Shown piece by piece: positions 1 to 8,483 of a stretch of DNA of 41,559 nt. The position numbers were made by a program, and so were the translations under genes. The stretch lies in the NCBI GenBank assembly GCA_016840825.1, contig JAEORN010000060.1, positions 1-41,559 of the forward strand, given 5' to 3'. Source of the DNA: Candidatus Thorarchaeota archaeon. Its GTDB lineage: Archaea; Asgardarchaeota; Thorarchaeia; Thorarchaeales; Thorarchaeaceae. Position 1 is the first letter of the stretch, and each line of letters begins with the position of its first letter. The notes under the pieces are model-generated. The model ran no database searches, was not told the DNA's origin, and saw only the letters and a list, made by a program, of their open reading frames with translations.

Positions 1-1035
1 GAGACATTTAGGGGCAGGGACTTCACCACCCTGCTTGATTACACAAAAGAAGAGGTCGAAACGCTAATAGATGTAGCAATCGATCTCAAGAAGAAATATG
101 CTCTAAGAGAGCCTCACAAGCTCCTCGATGCTCAAACTCTCTTCATGATTTTCTACAACCAATCTCTTCGTACTCGCAACTCCTTTGAAGCGGGTATGAC
201 TCAACTTGGTGGTCATGCTCACTTTCTAGATCCCAGTAAGATTTATGCTCCTGCTCTAGAGGGTGATGAGAAGGCTTATTCTACTGAACGCGTTTCTGAT
301 GTAGCTCGTGTTCTCGCAAGAATGGGCGACGGTATTGCTATCAGATGCTATGGCGATCCTGTTGGATGGATTTATGGGAGGGCAAATGAGGTTATCAATA
401 ATTTTGCTCATTGGGCACACATTCCTGTCATAAATATGGAGGACGATAAATACCATCCATGTCAAGCTCTTGCTGACTTGATGACTGTCAAAGAGAAGTG
501 TGGTGGGTATAAGGGAGTCAAGTTCGTCATGAGCTGGGCATACTCTCCATCAGTCCACAAACCATTAGCAGTACCTCAAAGTGCTGTAATAGCTGCGACC
601 AAGATGGGATGTGACACAGTTCTTGCTCATCCAAAAGGCATGGAGTTAGATGATGAGGTCATCAATCATTGTAAGGTCTTCGCAGAGGAGAACAACTCAA
701 GCTTCGATATCGTCTACGATATGGAGGAAGCCTTTGAAGGCGCAACTATTGTGTATCCAAAGGCATGGACCTGTAGGGACTTCATTCCACCATGGAATAG
801 CAAACCCGAGCTAGAGAAATCACAAGAGGTCTTTGATAAGAACAAGCACTGGATCTGTGATGATGACAAGATGAAGATTGCAGGTTCCAAAGCGATGTAT
901 ATGCACTGCTTGCCTTGTGACCGTGGCTTCGAGGTGACCAACTCTGTTATCGATGGTCCTCAGTCGATCGCCTTTGATCAGGCTGAGAACAGATTGCATG
1001 CTCAGAAGGCCGTGATGGCTCTTACAATGAGGTAA
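1..1035 (+). CDS. Carbamoyltransferase, N-acetylornithine carbamoyltransferase/YgeW-like (5' end cut)
   Basis: The reading frame is open from base 1, giving 344 visible residues. Against the 343-residue paralogue at 11254-12285 only the first few residues are missing. It shows the carbamoyl-phosphate motif SLRTR (visible residues 55-59), HPCQ (152-155) and HCLP (302-305), and ends in the family block AENRLHAQKA. The stretch SWAYSPSVHKPLAVPQ matches the proline-containing loop of knotted N-acetyl- or N-succinylornithine carbamoyltransferases and E. coli YgeW better than it matches ordinary ornithine carbamoyltransferase. The expected reaction is carbamoyl transfer from carbamoyl phosphate to an ornithine-like or ureido-forming amine in the cytosol; the true acceptor cannot be read from sequence. 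No arginine-pathway genes lie beside it. A hairpin terminator follows directly. Confidence 0.88.
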   Translation, partial: ETFRGRDFTTLLDYTKEEVETLIDVAIDLKKKYALREPHKLLDAQTLFMIFYNQSLRTRNSFEAGMTQLGGHAHFLDPSKIYAPALEGDEKAYSTERVSDVARVLARMGDGIAIRCYGDPVGWIYGRANEVINNFAHWAHIPVINMEDDKYHPCQALADLMTVKEKCGGYKGVKFVMSWAYSPSVHKPLAVPQSAVIAATKMGCDTVLAHPKGMELDDEVINHCKVFAEENNSSFDIVYDMEEAFEGATIVYPKAWTCRDFIPPWNSKPELEKSQEVFDKNKHWICDDDKMKIAGSKAMYMHCLPCDRGFEVTNSVIDGPQSIAFDQAENRLHAQKAVMALTMR

Positions 1036-1045
1036 AACTCAATTA

Positions 1046-1065
1046 GGTAGAACTTCGGTTCTACC
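1046..1065 (+). terminator. Hairpin terminator after the first carbamoyltransferase
   Basis: Perfect 8-bp stem (GGTAGAAC / GTTCTACC) closed by a TTCG tetraloop, starting 10 bases after the stop codon and followed by a pyrimidine-rich stretch. Confidence 0.75.
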
Positions 1066-1184
1066 ACTCATTCTTTCTATCCCCACAGAACGTGAAGGTA
1101 TCTTAGAGGTAGAGTCATTTCATGACTTCCTTGATGATAACAGTTTAATCATAAATTGCTGTAATTACCATTTGAGGGAATGTA

Positions 1185-1664
1185 ATGAAGCCTAGTACAA
1201 AGGTGATTGTAGCTTCTGTGATGATCCTATCGCTACTGATAGGTGGTATTCTGAGTCTGTACTACTTACCTTTGGATAGCATACCCTTTGAAACCATTGA
1301 GAAAAATACCATTTGTGGAATTCACGATAATCGGACATTAATCATCACCGATAACGAAACATGGAGTAGTATCTGGACTGAAATTCAATCGATTACGACT
1401 TTAAAGCCCGATCTACCTTTTGTGAATTTCACAAGCGAATGGCTTGTGGCTATCTTTCTCGGGCAACGGGCAACAGGTGGGTACTATTGTAATATACATA
1501 CCATTGAAAGAACTTCCCTTGCATATAGGATACATTATCAAGAACTTGACTATCACGGACTGACTCAGGCGCTAACGTTTCCATATCATATTGTTAAGAT
1601 TACTGGCTATCCTCTGGATCTACCTATTCAGTTTGTATATACCTACATTAGTATCGAGATTTAG
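1185..1664 (+). CDS. Membrane-anchored PrcB-like domain protein
   Basis: 159 residues. A hydrophobic segment at about residues 7-28 should be a signal anchor, putting the rest outside the cell. The rest resembles the PrcB C-terminal domain family: an opening like FETIEKNTICGI, a WSSIW segment, FLGQRATGGY near residues 90-99, and a closing PYHIVKI. Bacterial PrcB proteins are accessory to a subtilisin-like protease complex, but the domain also occurs alone in secreted proteins, and no protease gene is adjacent. It starts at ATG after GAGGGA. It stands alone between the carbamoyltransferase terminator and a convergent small gene. The family assignment rests on pattern recognition of these motifs. 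Confidence 0.6.
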   Translation: MKPSTKVIVASVMILSLLIGGILSLYYLPLDSIPFETIEKNTICGIHDNRTLIITDNETWSSIWTEIQSITTLKPDLPFVNFTSEWLVAIFLGQRATGGYYCNIHTIERTSLAYRIHYQELDYHGLTQALTFPYHIVKITGYPLDLPIQFVYTYISIEI

Positions 1665-1681
1665 ACATATACAGGTCTCTT

Positions 1682-1987
1682 TCAACCCCTGACACCGGTA
1701 GCAACGCTGTCCTTGGGAATTTCATCATCACCAGTGAGCTTCTTCCAATAATGCTGAATAGTATCCCAAATCGAGGGGTCATATGCTTCCTCTTCGGTAA
1801 TTAACCTTGCAAGTTCTTTATCAAGAGATTTGATTTTCCTGTCCGCTGCATCAAATGCTTTCTTGGCTTCTTCATATTCGGGACTATTGTCAGGATTGAT
1901 TACTCTCCCCTGGTATTTCTGGAATATTGCTCTTTGCTTGGCAAGTTCATCGCTTAACATTGCTATCAGGTCTTCTTTCGTACTCAT
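1682..1987 (-). CDS. Small coiled-coil protein, function unknown
   Basis: 101 residues, highly charged, mostly helical and probably a coiled coil over about residues 1-70 (regular Leu/Ile/Ala among Lys/Glu, for example DKELARLITEEE). The C-terminal part holds WDTIQHYWKKLTGDDE. No transmembrane segment or cysteine. I chose the ATG at 1987 because GGGAG lies seven bases upstream; a TTG six codons earlier is also open. It converges with the PrcB-like gene, 17 bp away. I do not recognise a family. Confidence 0.65.
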   Translation of the reverse strand: MSTKEDLIAMLSDELAKQRAIFQKYQGRVINPDNSPEYEEAKKAFDAADRKIKSLDKELARLITEEEAYDPSIWDTIQHYWKKLTGDDEIPKDSVATGVRG

Positions 1988-2048
1988 AGAATCTCCCTTC
2001 TTCAAGGGTGGGGTGATATGAACGCTAAAAAAGTTACGTCAATCAGAA

Positions 2049-2058
2049 CTTTAAATAC
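2049..2058 (+). promoter_or_regulatory. TATA-like promoter element of the 2104-4303 operon
   Basis: CTTTAAATAC resembles an archaeal TATA box. Its centre lies about 25 bp before 2080, which would put transcription start inside the palindrome at 2065-2079 and about 25 bp ahead of the ATG at 2104. Confidence 0.5.
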
Positions 2059-2064
2059 TGTTTA

Positions 2065-2084
2065 ACGTTTGTCAAACGTCAAAC
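2065..2084. promoter_or_regulatory. Candidate operator: perfect palindrome plus tandem half-site
   Basis: ACGTTTG-T-CAAACGT is a perfect 15-bp inverted repeat (2065-2079). The right half-site is repeated directly, GTCAAAC-GTCAAAC (2071-2084). It covers the predicted transcription start, so a protein bound here would be expected to block transcription of the membrane-protein/hydrolase pair. Confidence 0.55.
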
Positions 2085-2103
2085 ATTAACCGGGTAGAAA
2101 AAG

Positions 2104-3045
2104 ATGATTATTCCCGAAACTATTGCTCTATTGCTATTCTATCTCATTCCGATAATCATGTATGTTTTGACAATCATGATTGTCAAGTATTCAGAGAAGG
2201 ATTCAGACAGTCGTTTGAAAAGATGGTTCTATTTGGCTCGTACTCCAATTCGACTAGAGTCTCTCTCAGATGATACAATAAAACAAATCCCTGAAGAGGG
2301 AAAATCCCCGTATATTCGCAAGGAAATACTCCTTCGCCTTTGTGTAGTTTATCTCGTGATTGGATTGTTCCTTCTTAGTAATATCATCGGAACCTTCTAT
2401 CATGTGATGGCAGATGCTCTTCTGCCAATGGGTCAGGGGTCCACAGGAGATATGCGAACTTGGTCTGCAATTGTCCTAACGACTCCATTCTCTGGTGGAT
2501 GGACAGGTACATTTCCATGGTATGGCTATGGTTTTTGGCCACCGGCATATATTGACGCATATAACGAGCCATGGAACTGGATATTCCATCTTGCTGCACT
2601 TTCCGATAATCCTGGTTTCTTCGACGGTGTCGCGCCATATCTTTTCCTGATTCCATTACTTCTTGGAGTAGTTCTACTGTTACCTCTTGCAAAAAGATCT
2701 ATTCGTGAATCATTCCTGCCCTCATTCTTCCATTTACATATCTCGATGATGGTCATCATGAGTAGCTTCTTCAATTGCTTCGCTGAAGCATTTGCATTGC
2801 AGGTCCTTGCTTCTAGCATCACATATGGTCAGTATACAGTTGATGCAGGCGACTTGAACGGACTTCCTCTTACCATGCTCATAACACTCATCCCCATCTT
2901 AATTCTCGCTTTTGCATTCTTCATAGGAATCAGCTACAAGATTGGGAAGAAGCAATACGGTGATTCCAAAAAGGCTCAGTGGTTGTATGTTTCTAATACT
3001 GCTGTCTTTTATTGGCTGAGTCTACTCCTAGCTATAGTTGTTTGA
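2104..3045 (+). CDS. Polytopic membrane protein, function unknown
   Basis: 313 residues with about six hydrophobic helices (roughly 6-28, 75-100, 178-196, 208-235, 258-280 and 293-313). The loop between helices 2 and 3 is long and aromatic (GGWTGTFPWYGYGFWPPAY) and probably faces outside. I recognise no family. The next gene, a secreted beta-lactamase-fold hydrolase, starts 13 bp downstream and is probably co-transcribed, so the two may act together at the cell surface. A TATA-like box and a palindromic operator candidate lie directly upstream, which suggests an inducible operon. The start is the ATG at 2104; the SD is weak. Confidence 0.75.
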   Translation: MIIPETIALLLFYLIPIIMYVLTIMIVKYSEKDSDSRLKRWFYLARTPIRLESLSDDTIKQIPEEGKSPYIRKEILLRLCVVYLVIGLFLLSNIIGTFYHVMADALLPMGQGSTGDMRTWSAIVLTTPFSGGWTGTFPWYGYGFWPPAYIDAYNEPWNWIFHLAALSDNPGFFDGVAPYLFLIPLLLGVVLLLPLAKRSIRESFLPSFFHLHISMMVIMSSFFNCFAEAFALQVLASSITYGQYTVDAGDLNGLPLTMLITLIPILILAFAFFIGISYKIGKKQYGDSKKAQWLYVSNTAVFYWLSLLLAIVV

Positions 3046-3058
3046 TGAGGTGTAAAAA

Positions 3059-4303
3059 ATGAAACAAGCGAGATCTAGACTTGGCATCCTCATCATTCTA
3101 GCAATGTTACTTGTAGTTAGCAGCTCAACTTCCGCCTCAGCTATAACTCCACACTATGGGATCAATGCATATAATGTTGAACGTGATTACTGGCCAACTA
3201 ATGAATGGCAATCCTCAGATCCTTCAGAACATGGAGTTGATACATCCTATCTTGACACAATGATGACAGACATAGATGAATCATATCACAATATCCACTC
3301 TGTTGTAATTGTAAAAGATGGATACATTGTCTGGGAGGAATACCCAAGAGGTCTCTATAACCCCACACGGGAACACATGATACAATCCTGCACAAAGAGC
3401 TTCACATCAACACTCATTGGTATAGCGTTACATGAAGGATTCATAGATAATGTGAGTCAAAGGATGGTGGATTTCTTTCCTGATCGTACAATAGCTAACT
3501 TGGACTCACGTAAGGAGAATATTACCCTCTATCATATGTTGACAATGTCAGAAGGCATGTACTGGACAGAACTCGAATATCCCTACAGTGATGACAGAAA
3601 TACCTTGAAGCAGATGTGGGACAGCTCTGATGCCAGCCAGCATATTCTCGATCAGCCAATGGTTCGAGATCCTGGCGAGGAATGGCACTATAACTCAGGA
3701 ATGTCTGTTCTCTTAGGAGCTGTACTAGAATATGCCACTGGTCAGACAGTTGAGGAGTTTGCAGAAGAGTATCTATTCAATGTCATTGGAATTAGTGGTT
3801 ATACATGGTATGCGATGCCTAATAGTGGAGTTCTTCATACTGATGGCGGTCTTTATTTGAGTTCTAGAAATATGGCTCGTTTAGGCTATCTAATGCTAAA
3901 CAATGGGACCTGGAATGGAACAGAGATTGTGTCTTCAGATTGGGTGTATGACGCATCTCATTCGAATGTCACTATTTCATCTGCGATGAACTATGGCTAT
4001 CAATGGTGGATATACCCTGAATTTGGTTTCTATGCAGCGACTGGTCACTATGAACAGAAGATCTATGTTGTACCTGAAGATGACCTAGTAGTGGTATTTA
4101 CTGCTAATGTTCCTGATGATCGGCCGCATCCGACTGATGGTTACATGCTTTCTTACATCCTCCCTGCAGTTCGAGGTGAAAATGAATACGATATCAAGGA
4201 GTCAAATTCCTTAGCTATCAATCTGAGTGTACTAGTGATATTAGGATCTCCTCTCCTCATTGGCATGCTCTATTATCAGCGGAAGATAAGTCAATTGAAG
4301 TAG
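3059..4303 (+). CDS. Secreted, membrane-anchored serine hydrolase of the beta-lactamase (class C) fold
   Basis: 414 residues. An N-terminal signal sequence (about 1-28, ending SASA) and a C-terminal hydrophobic helix followed by basic residues (about 388-408) place the catalytic domain outside the cell, tethered at its C-terminus. The active-site pattern is present: SxxK as S110-C-T-K113, and YxN-type Y211-N-S213. The third motif (usually K/HTG) may be GHY in the ATGHYEQK segment. The family includes D-aminopeptidases, esterases and PBP-like peptidases; the substrate cannot be told, and peptide or amide hydrolysis fits a peptide-using organism. SD GAGGTG precedes the ATG. It is the second gene of the pair starting at 2104 and is followed by a strong terminator. 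Confidence 0.85.
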   Translation: MKQARSRLGILIILAMLLVVSSSTSASAITPHYGINAYNVERDYWPTNEWQSSDPSEHGVDTSYLDTMMTDIDESYHNIHSVVIVKDGYIVWEEYPRGLYNPTREHMIQSCTKSFTSTLIGIALHEGFIDNVSQRMVDFFPDRTIANLDSRKENITLYHMLTMSEGMYWTELEYPYSDDRNTLKQMWDSSDASQHILDQPMVRDPGEEWHYNSGMSVLLGAVLEYATGQTVEEFAEEYLFNVIGISGYTWYAMPNSGVLHTDGGLYLSSRNMARLGYLMLNNGTWNGTEIVSSDWVYDASHSNVTISSAMNYGYQWWIYPEFGFYAATGHYEQKIYVVPEDDLVVVFTANVPDDRPHPTDGYMLSYILPAVRGENEYDIKESNSLAINLSVLVILGSPLLIGMLYYQRKISQLK

Positions 4304-4315
4304 TGGCATACATTT

Positions 4316-4337
4316 GGGCTGCCATTGCAGCCCTTTT
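4316..4337 (+). terminator. Hairpin terminator after the hydrolase gene
   Basis: Perfect 7-bp stem GGGCTGC / GCAGCCC with a CATT loop, followed at once by TTTT. It begins 13 bases after the stop codon. Confidence 0.85.
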
Positions 4338-4370
4338 ATTCTATAGACCCGCTTTTTCCGAGAAATAAGG

Positions 4371-4895
4371 TTAATGTACAAGTTTCATTAGCTTTGTGTA
4401 AAGATCTTGTTCTATCTCCTTTAATCTCTTTATCGAATCCTCACCCAAATTGTTGAGTAATTCTTTACGACATGAAATAAGAAAATTGACATCATTATCT
4501 CCTTCTCTAACATCTCCACTACTGATCTTCTTCTCTCCAAGTTTCAATTTTCCAGATAATCCAGATTGCTTTGCTACATTTATTACATCAATATCAGCGA
4601 ATCTAAATAGTTGTGATCTATTTGATGGGTGAAGATCTTCAGGGATGTCATCAAGCTCACAATATTCAAGTCCAAGCATCAATCGTTTTATTTCTAAAGA
4701 ATCGGCATTGGTTTCAAAGGTACATCTAATTGAACGTGCCCAAGTACCTCCTACTGCTTGCGACGATACCCAGTCTCTCTTTAGGAGGGTTGACTCAGTA
4801 AGATTATTCATTACAAGCATTATTCTCTCATAGTTCTCTTCATAGAATCCATTTGCATCATAACATTCAATGTAAACCTTATTTTTCTCTGACAA
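4371..4895 (-). CDS. Hypothetical soluble protein
   Basis: 174 residues, no membrane segment, no family recognised. The N-terminal half alternates strands and helices (KVYIECYDANGFYEENYERIM is the first strand-helix unit); the C-terminal half is charged and helical. The frame opens at a TTG at 4895 with AAGGAAG about a dozen bases upstream; no ATG is available before residue 26, so TTG is the best start. It is transcribed divergently from the metallophosphoesterase at 5005, and the 109-bp gap contains AT-rich TATA-like stretches that could serve both genes. Confidence 0.6.
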   Translation of the reverse strand: MSEKNKVYIECYDANGFYEENYERIMLVMNNLTESTLLKRDWVSSQAVGGTWARSIRCTFETNADSLEIKRLMLGLEYCELDDIPEDLHPSNRSQLFRFADIDVINVAKQSGLSGKLKLGEKKISSGDVREGDNDVNFLISCRKELLNNLGEDSIKRLKEIEQDLYTKLMKLVH

Positions 4896-5004
4896 ATGCT
4901 TGACTTCCTTTATGTGTCAGTGCTAATGACAATATATTTGTAAATAGGAGCTAAGTAAATAAATCAGATGGATTGATTTCAATCATTTACACTGAGGTGT
5001 AACA

Positions 5005-6111
5005 ATGAGTTTATTCAAACGAAAGGGACCGAAATTAGAAGTTAAGGATATAGACGCATTCTTACAAGATCGTGAAATATTGGAAATCACTGGCAGTGGA
5101 GACCCACATGAGGAATATGGTAAGGTTCGGCTCTTCTTAGAGAACATTAAGAATTACAATTCAGATTTGGTGTTATTTGATGGTGATTACCTGGCAGAAC
5201 CTGCGTACATGAAAAAAGGCAGCGATATCTCTGAAGTCAAGAAAGATTCCATACAGAAGCTAAAGACACTATATGAAGTGCTTTTAGACACAAATGCGCC
5301 AACACATTTTGTAGCAGGTAATTATGAAATTCCTGGTACAAGTTATGATGCAACTGAATTACTGTCCTCAGATCTTCTATTTGATCTCGGATGCGATAAA
5401 TCAAAAGAACCCCGCATGGATACAATTCATGAAACCGAAGAATACATGGACCTAACTACAAAGCGCGAAACATGGCCTGGAAAAGTCCATGAAATGAAAG
5501 GATACACTTTCCTGGGGGTTGAAGGGTCCAATCCGATAAACCAGACCTTTCCCGGTGAAAGAACAGAGGACAATCTTGAGTGGGCTATGACACAGCCATT
5601 GGAAGAGCTAAAAGTTGATCCGGAATATCTTATGATTGTTACCCATAGTCCCCCTTTTGGAATGCGTGATAATCTTGGTAGATTTGGAGTTCCCCCTCAT
5701 CTTTGGGGTGCTTCCAAAGGCAGTACTGCCCTTCGAAAATTAGCTGACTCAATTAAGCCTTTCATGATTATGGTTGGACATATTCATGAATCCTTTGGAT
5801 TACATGTACGAGCAACGCCAAAAGGTGCAGAAGAATCAAGCGAGGAAGACGTCGAGGATTTTGATTTTGCGCGACGTATGAAGGTAATAATCGGATATGA
5901 CATGGAGAAGACAAACCTTTCAATAACACTGAACAAAGGTACATTGGAATACTGGAATTGGTCGAGAGTAAGAATTGCACAAGAAGGGACAAGGAGAATA
6001 GTCGATATAGAGGGTGAGTGGCTTGAGCGAAAAGGGACACCTAAACCCTTCAAGAAAATAAATCGTATCATCGATTACGACAACGCACTAGAATCTGTCC
6101 TAAAGCAATAA
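5005..6111 (+). CDS. Calcineurin-like metallophosphoesterase
   Basis: 368 residues, cytosolic. The five metal-binding blocks appear in order: GDPH (32-35), GD in LFDGDYL (60-61), GNYE (105-108), THSPP (213-217) and GHIH (258-261). In block three the usual catalytic His of GNHE is Tyr, which could weaken or change activity. Residues 275-290 form an acidic linker, and the last 80 residues are an extra C-terminal extension. Substrate unknown; the family cleaves phosphomonoesters, phosphodiesters or nucleotides. It starts at ATG after GAGGTG. It stands alone, and its stop codon is 1 bp from a large palindromic terminator shared with the convergent gene. Confidence 0.8.
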   Translation: MSLFKRKGPKLEVKDIDAFLQDREILEITGSGDPHEEYGKVRLFLENIKNYNSDLVLFDGDYLAEPAYMKKGSDISEVKKDSIQKLKTLYEVLLDTNAPTHFVAGNYEIPGTSYDATELLSSDLLFDLGCDKSKEPRMDTIHETEEYMDLTTKRETWPGKVHEMKGYTFLGVEGSNPINQTFPGERTEDNLEWAMTQPLEELKVDPEYLMIVTHSPPFGMRDNLGRFGVPPHLWGASKGSTALRKLADSIKPFMIMVGHIHESFGLHVRATPKGAEESSEEDVEDFDFARRMKVIIGYDMEKTNLSITLNKGTLEYWNWSRVRIAQEGTRRIVDIEGEWLERKGTPKPFKKINRIIDYDNALESVLKQ

Positions 6112-6112
6112 A

Positions 6113-6136
6113 GATGAGATAGAATTCTATCTCATC
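6113..6136. terminator. Bidirectional palindromic terminator
   Basis: A perfect 24-bp palindrome centred on GAATTC, with arms GATGAGATAGAA and its complement. It starts 1 bp after the metallophosphoesterase stop and overlaps the stop codon of the convergent gene ending at 6135, so it can end both transcripts. Confidence 0.75.
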
Positions 6137-6551
6137 AATTCTCCGAACCTTTCCTATAGAAAGGAAACACCCATCGATTAGTCGATTCTTTTTTCTCTAC
6201 CATTTTATGTTTCTGCATCCACATCAATAGAGCTGTGGTTTTATCTGCAGGTATGCCCAGTTTCTTTCTGACATCCTCAATTTGGAGTGTACCTCCGCTC
6301 TCTGATGCCAAAATTAGAATATTCTCTGCACGTCTCATATCTCTAGTGGGTATGAGGAATAACAGAAGCACTGCGAATGTAAGAAGAATACTAGATTGAA
6401 GGCTATTGAATCCTTGTTCGGTAGGTCCAAAGAGGAGATATCCCCAGATTCCAGCTACCATTAATCCTATGGATGTAATGCCTCCAAAAATGAAATATCT
6501 CTGTCTTCGTCGTTTTACTTTCTTTATGGGATCGTCAATTTTGTTGTTCAT
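6135..6551 (-). CDS. Membrane protein with C-terminal winged-helix-like domain
   Basis: 138 residues: a basic N-terminus (KKVKRRRQR), two membrane helices (about 19-41 and 53-68), then a cytosolic segment of about 70 residues with a helix-turn-helix look (GGTLQIEDVRKKLGIP followed by a helix rich in Lys and Met). This layout suggests a membrane-tethered DNA-binding or sensor protein, though the HTH call is by eye. It starts at ATG after GTGGAT. It lies downstream of the symporter pair on the same strand but beyond a T-run, so it may be transcribed separately. Confidence 0.65.
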   Translation of the reverse strand: MNNKIDDPIKKVKRRRQRYFIFGGITSIGLMVAGIWGYLLFGPTEQGFNSLQSSILLTFAVLLLFLIPTRDMRRAENILILASESGGTLQIEDVRKKLGIPADKTTALLMWMQKHKMVEKKESTNRWVFPFYRKGSEN

Positions 6552-6573
6552 ATGTTATCCACTGCCTTTGCTG

Positions 6574-6582
6574 AAAAAAAAA
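6574..6582 (-). terminator. Poly-T terminator of the symporter pair
   Basis: Nine consecutive T residues on the minus strand, 24 bases after the stop of the 74-residue gene. Archaeal RNA polymerase commonly stops at such T-runs; no strong stem precedes it. Confidence 0.5.
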
Positions 6583-6606
6583 GGGAGATGTGGTATTTAT
6601 CACCTA

Positions 6607-6831
6607 TTACTTAGGTCGACGATACCACATTATGTAGAGAAACATGAAAAGTATGCCGTATGTTAGTACAAGGTCCAAAGCGAATGAGAGCGCTGCTAGA
6701 ATCTCAACACCTGTTACAATGAAACCGATTGCACCAAGTACACCGATTATTGCAAAGATGATGAGGATTACTAATCCTCCTTTTGCACCCCATCTCTCGA
6801 AAGGACCAAAGAACATGTCCATAAGTCCCAT
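6607..6831 (-). CDS. Small two-helix membrane protein, probable accessory subunit of the adjacent symporter
   Basis: 74 residues: a short amphipathic start (MGLMDMFFGPFERWG), two membrane helices (about 18-40 and 45-68) and a basic end (MWYRRPK). It begins 2 bp after the stop of the sodium symporter gene, so the two are almost certainly translated together. Some bacterial symporters of this superfamily have a tiny essential membrane partner (MetS with MetP in Corynebacterium). A similar role here is an inference from position, size and topology; I cannot show sequence similarity to MetS. Confidence 0.65.
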   Translation of the reverse strand: MGLMDMFFGPFERWGAKGGLVILIIFAIIGVLGAIGFIVTGVEILAALSFALDLVLTYGILFMFLYIMWYRRPK

Positions 6832-6833
6832 AT

Positions 6834-8318
6834 TTACTCTACCCCCTTAATGCGCCATAATATGAAGGCTACAAAGAAGCATATTGCTACCCATATTATT
6901 GGAGCTGTTAATTCCATTATACTTCCTACTGCATAGAAACCGTTCAAGATGATGAACACCAAGGCAATTGTGATGCCAATTGGTGAAATGACTTTAATCA
7001 CCCATTTGTACCAACTAGGAAGCTTAAAGTCTCCTGCTTCATTAGCAGCATCCATTATCTTTGAACCGCCCCAAACCCATCCCATGATTATCATCATGAA
7101 GAGTGTCACTATTACAAGTCCGAAGTTCTCAACGTAGTAGTCGAAAATATCTAAGAGATATAGTCCCCACACAACGTCTCCAGCTCCCATTGGATCTGGA
7201 AGTTCGAACCATAATGTGAATGGAACGCCTCCGAGGAACAGAATCAATGTGATTAGGATTACAGTTTTTGCTCGCGGCCAGCCAAATTTGTCCATTACTG
7301 ATGTAACTATAGCTTCTACAAGAGATATAGCACTAGTAATTCCTAGGAACACCATCATTAGGAAGAATGCAAATCCAATGAGGTTTCCTCCCACCATTGT
7401 CATTCCTCCTGGCCAAGCCACAAAGGCAAAACCTACTCCACCAGCACCAAGAACACCTGCAGCAGCTGCGATCGGGAATATTGCCAAACCCGCCGTGAAT
7501 GCAAATGTCGTATCCAGTAAGCTCGTTGTCACAGCACTGTTGGTTAGCTCTCCTCTACGTGGTAGATAGCTCGCATAAGCTGTGAGAGCTCCCATTCCTG
7601 CACTCAATTTGAAGAAACTCAAGGATACTGCTGTTGACCACATTTGCGGATTAATGAATTGCTCAGGAGCTGGATCGAGGTAGAAATTGATACCATCTGT
7701 AGCACCACCAGAACCAAGTCCGACAAATGCCATCAGAATTAGGATGACCCACATTAGGGGGAATAGGATCATCACTGATCTTTCGATACCCCTTGTACCA
7801 AAGTAGTCAATTATGAATACTACTAGCCAGACTACAATAAGTCCAACAAGTACAATTGGGGACATCAGCATATTGACAAAGAAGCCTGGTTGCTCCGTGA
7901 ATGTCGAAGGACCCATAGGACCATCCAAAGGCAACATTGTGATTGCGTATCCAGCATATACTGCAGCATATCCGATTAGCACTGTGTAGAATGCAGTTAG
8001 TATTGCAGTGTTTACAAGACAAAACCACCCAAGAAACTCACCGTATTTATTAATTCGCTTAAGGGCGCCAGGGAATCCTCTTCTAAATGTTGAACCGAGT
8101 ACAAACTCTGTCAACACAACGGGTATTCCTACTAGAGCAAGCATGATTATGTAAATGAGTACGAATGGACCACCACCCAAAACCGAAACTTTGAATGGCC
8201 AATTCCAAACGTTCCCAAGTCCAGTCATGGAGCCCCATACAGCGAAAATGAAACCCATTCGGGTAATCCAAGTCTCTCGAGCTACTTCCATCTCGACTGT
8301 ACTTTCTTCTTCTCCCAT
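6834..8318 (-). CDS. Neurotransmitter:sodium symporter (SNF/SLC6 family)
   Basis: 494 residues and about twelve membrane helices, the usual size for prokaryotic members such as LeuT. The signature in helix 1 is clear: GFIFAVWGSMTGLGNVWNWP (residues 22-41), the unwound helix that binds sodium and substrate. Further family features are SFFKLSAGMGALTAYASY and a TSAISLVEAIVT segment. It should import an amino acid or related amine with sodium across the plasma membrane; the substrate is not readable. The frame continues upstream, but I place the start at the ATG at 8318, eight bases after GAGGT, just before the conserved WITRMGF segment. The 74-residue membrane gene follows 2 bp later. Confidence 0.92.
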   Translation of the reverse strand: MGEEESTVEMEVARETWITRMGFIFAVWGSMTGLGNVWNWPFKVSVLGGGPFVLIYIIMLALVGIPVVLTEFVLGSTFRRGFPGALKRINKYGEFLGWFCLVNTAILTAFYTVLIGYAAVYAGYAITMLPLDGPMGPSTFTEQPGFFVNMLMSPIVLVGLIVVWLVVFIIDYFGTRGIERSVMILFPLMWVILILMAFVGLGSGGATDGINFYLDPAPEQFINPQMWSTAVSLSFFKLSAGMGALTAYASYLPRRGELTNSAVTTSLLDTTFAFTAGLAIFPIAAAAGVLGAGGVGFAFVAWPGGMTMVGGNLIGFAFFLMMVFLGITSAISLVEAIVTSVMDKFGWPRAKTVILITLILFLGGVPFTLWFELPDPMGAGDVVWGLYLLDIFDYYVENFGLVIVTLFMMIIMGWVWGGSKIMDAANEAGDFKLPSWYKWVIKVISPIGITIALVFIILNGFYAVGSIMELTAPIIWVAICFFVAFILWRIKGVE

Positions 8319-8483
8319 CGTATTTACCTCACGCGAATGTAAGGTTATCAGAACCATAACACCCACGTGAATAAAGCATTTGTGGTTTCTTGAATGAAAA
8401 GGAACATTCGCTAGTGTTTTGTGTCGAAATTTGGTCAATATTCGTTGATATTTATAATAACAAGGTGGCAAAGAGTAATTGAA

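Noticed and set aside
1664..1704. Terminator between the PrcB-like gene and the convergent small gene
   Set aside because: Only 4-bp pairings (AGAC/GTCT) are present; too weak to call.
7216..7569. 117-codon plus-strand ORF inside the symporter gene (and similar long antisense ORFs at 12506-12853 and 5784-6071)
   Set aside because: Antisense shadows of clear genes; the composition follows from the membrane-protein codons on the other strand.
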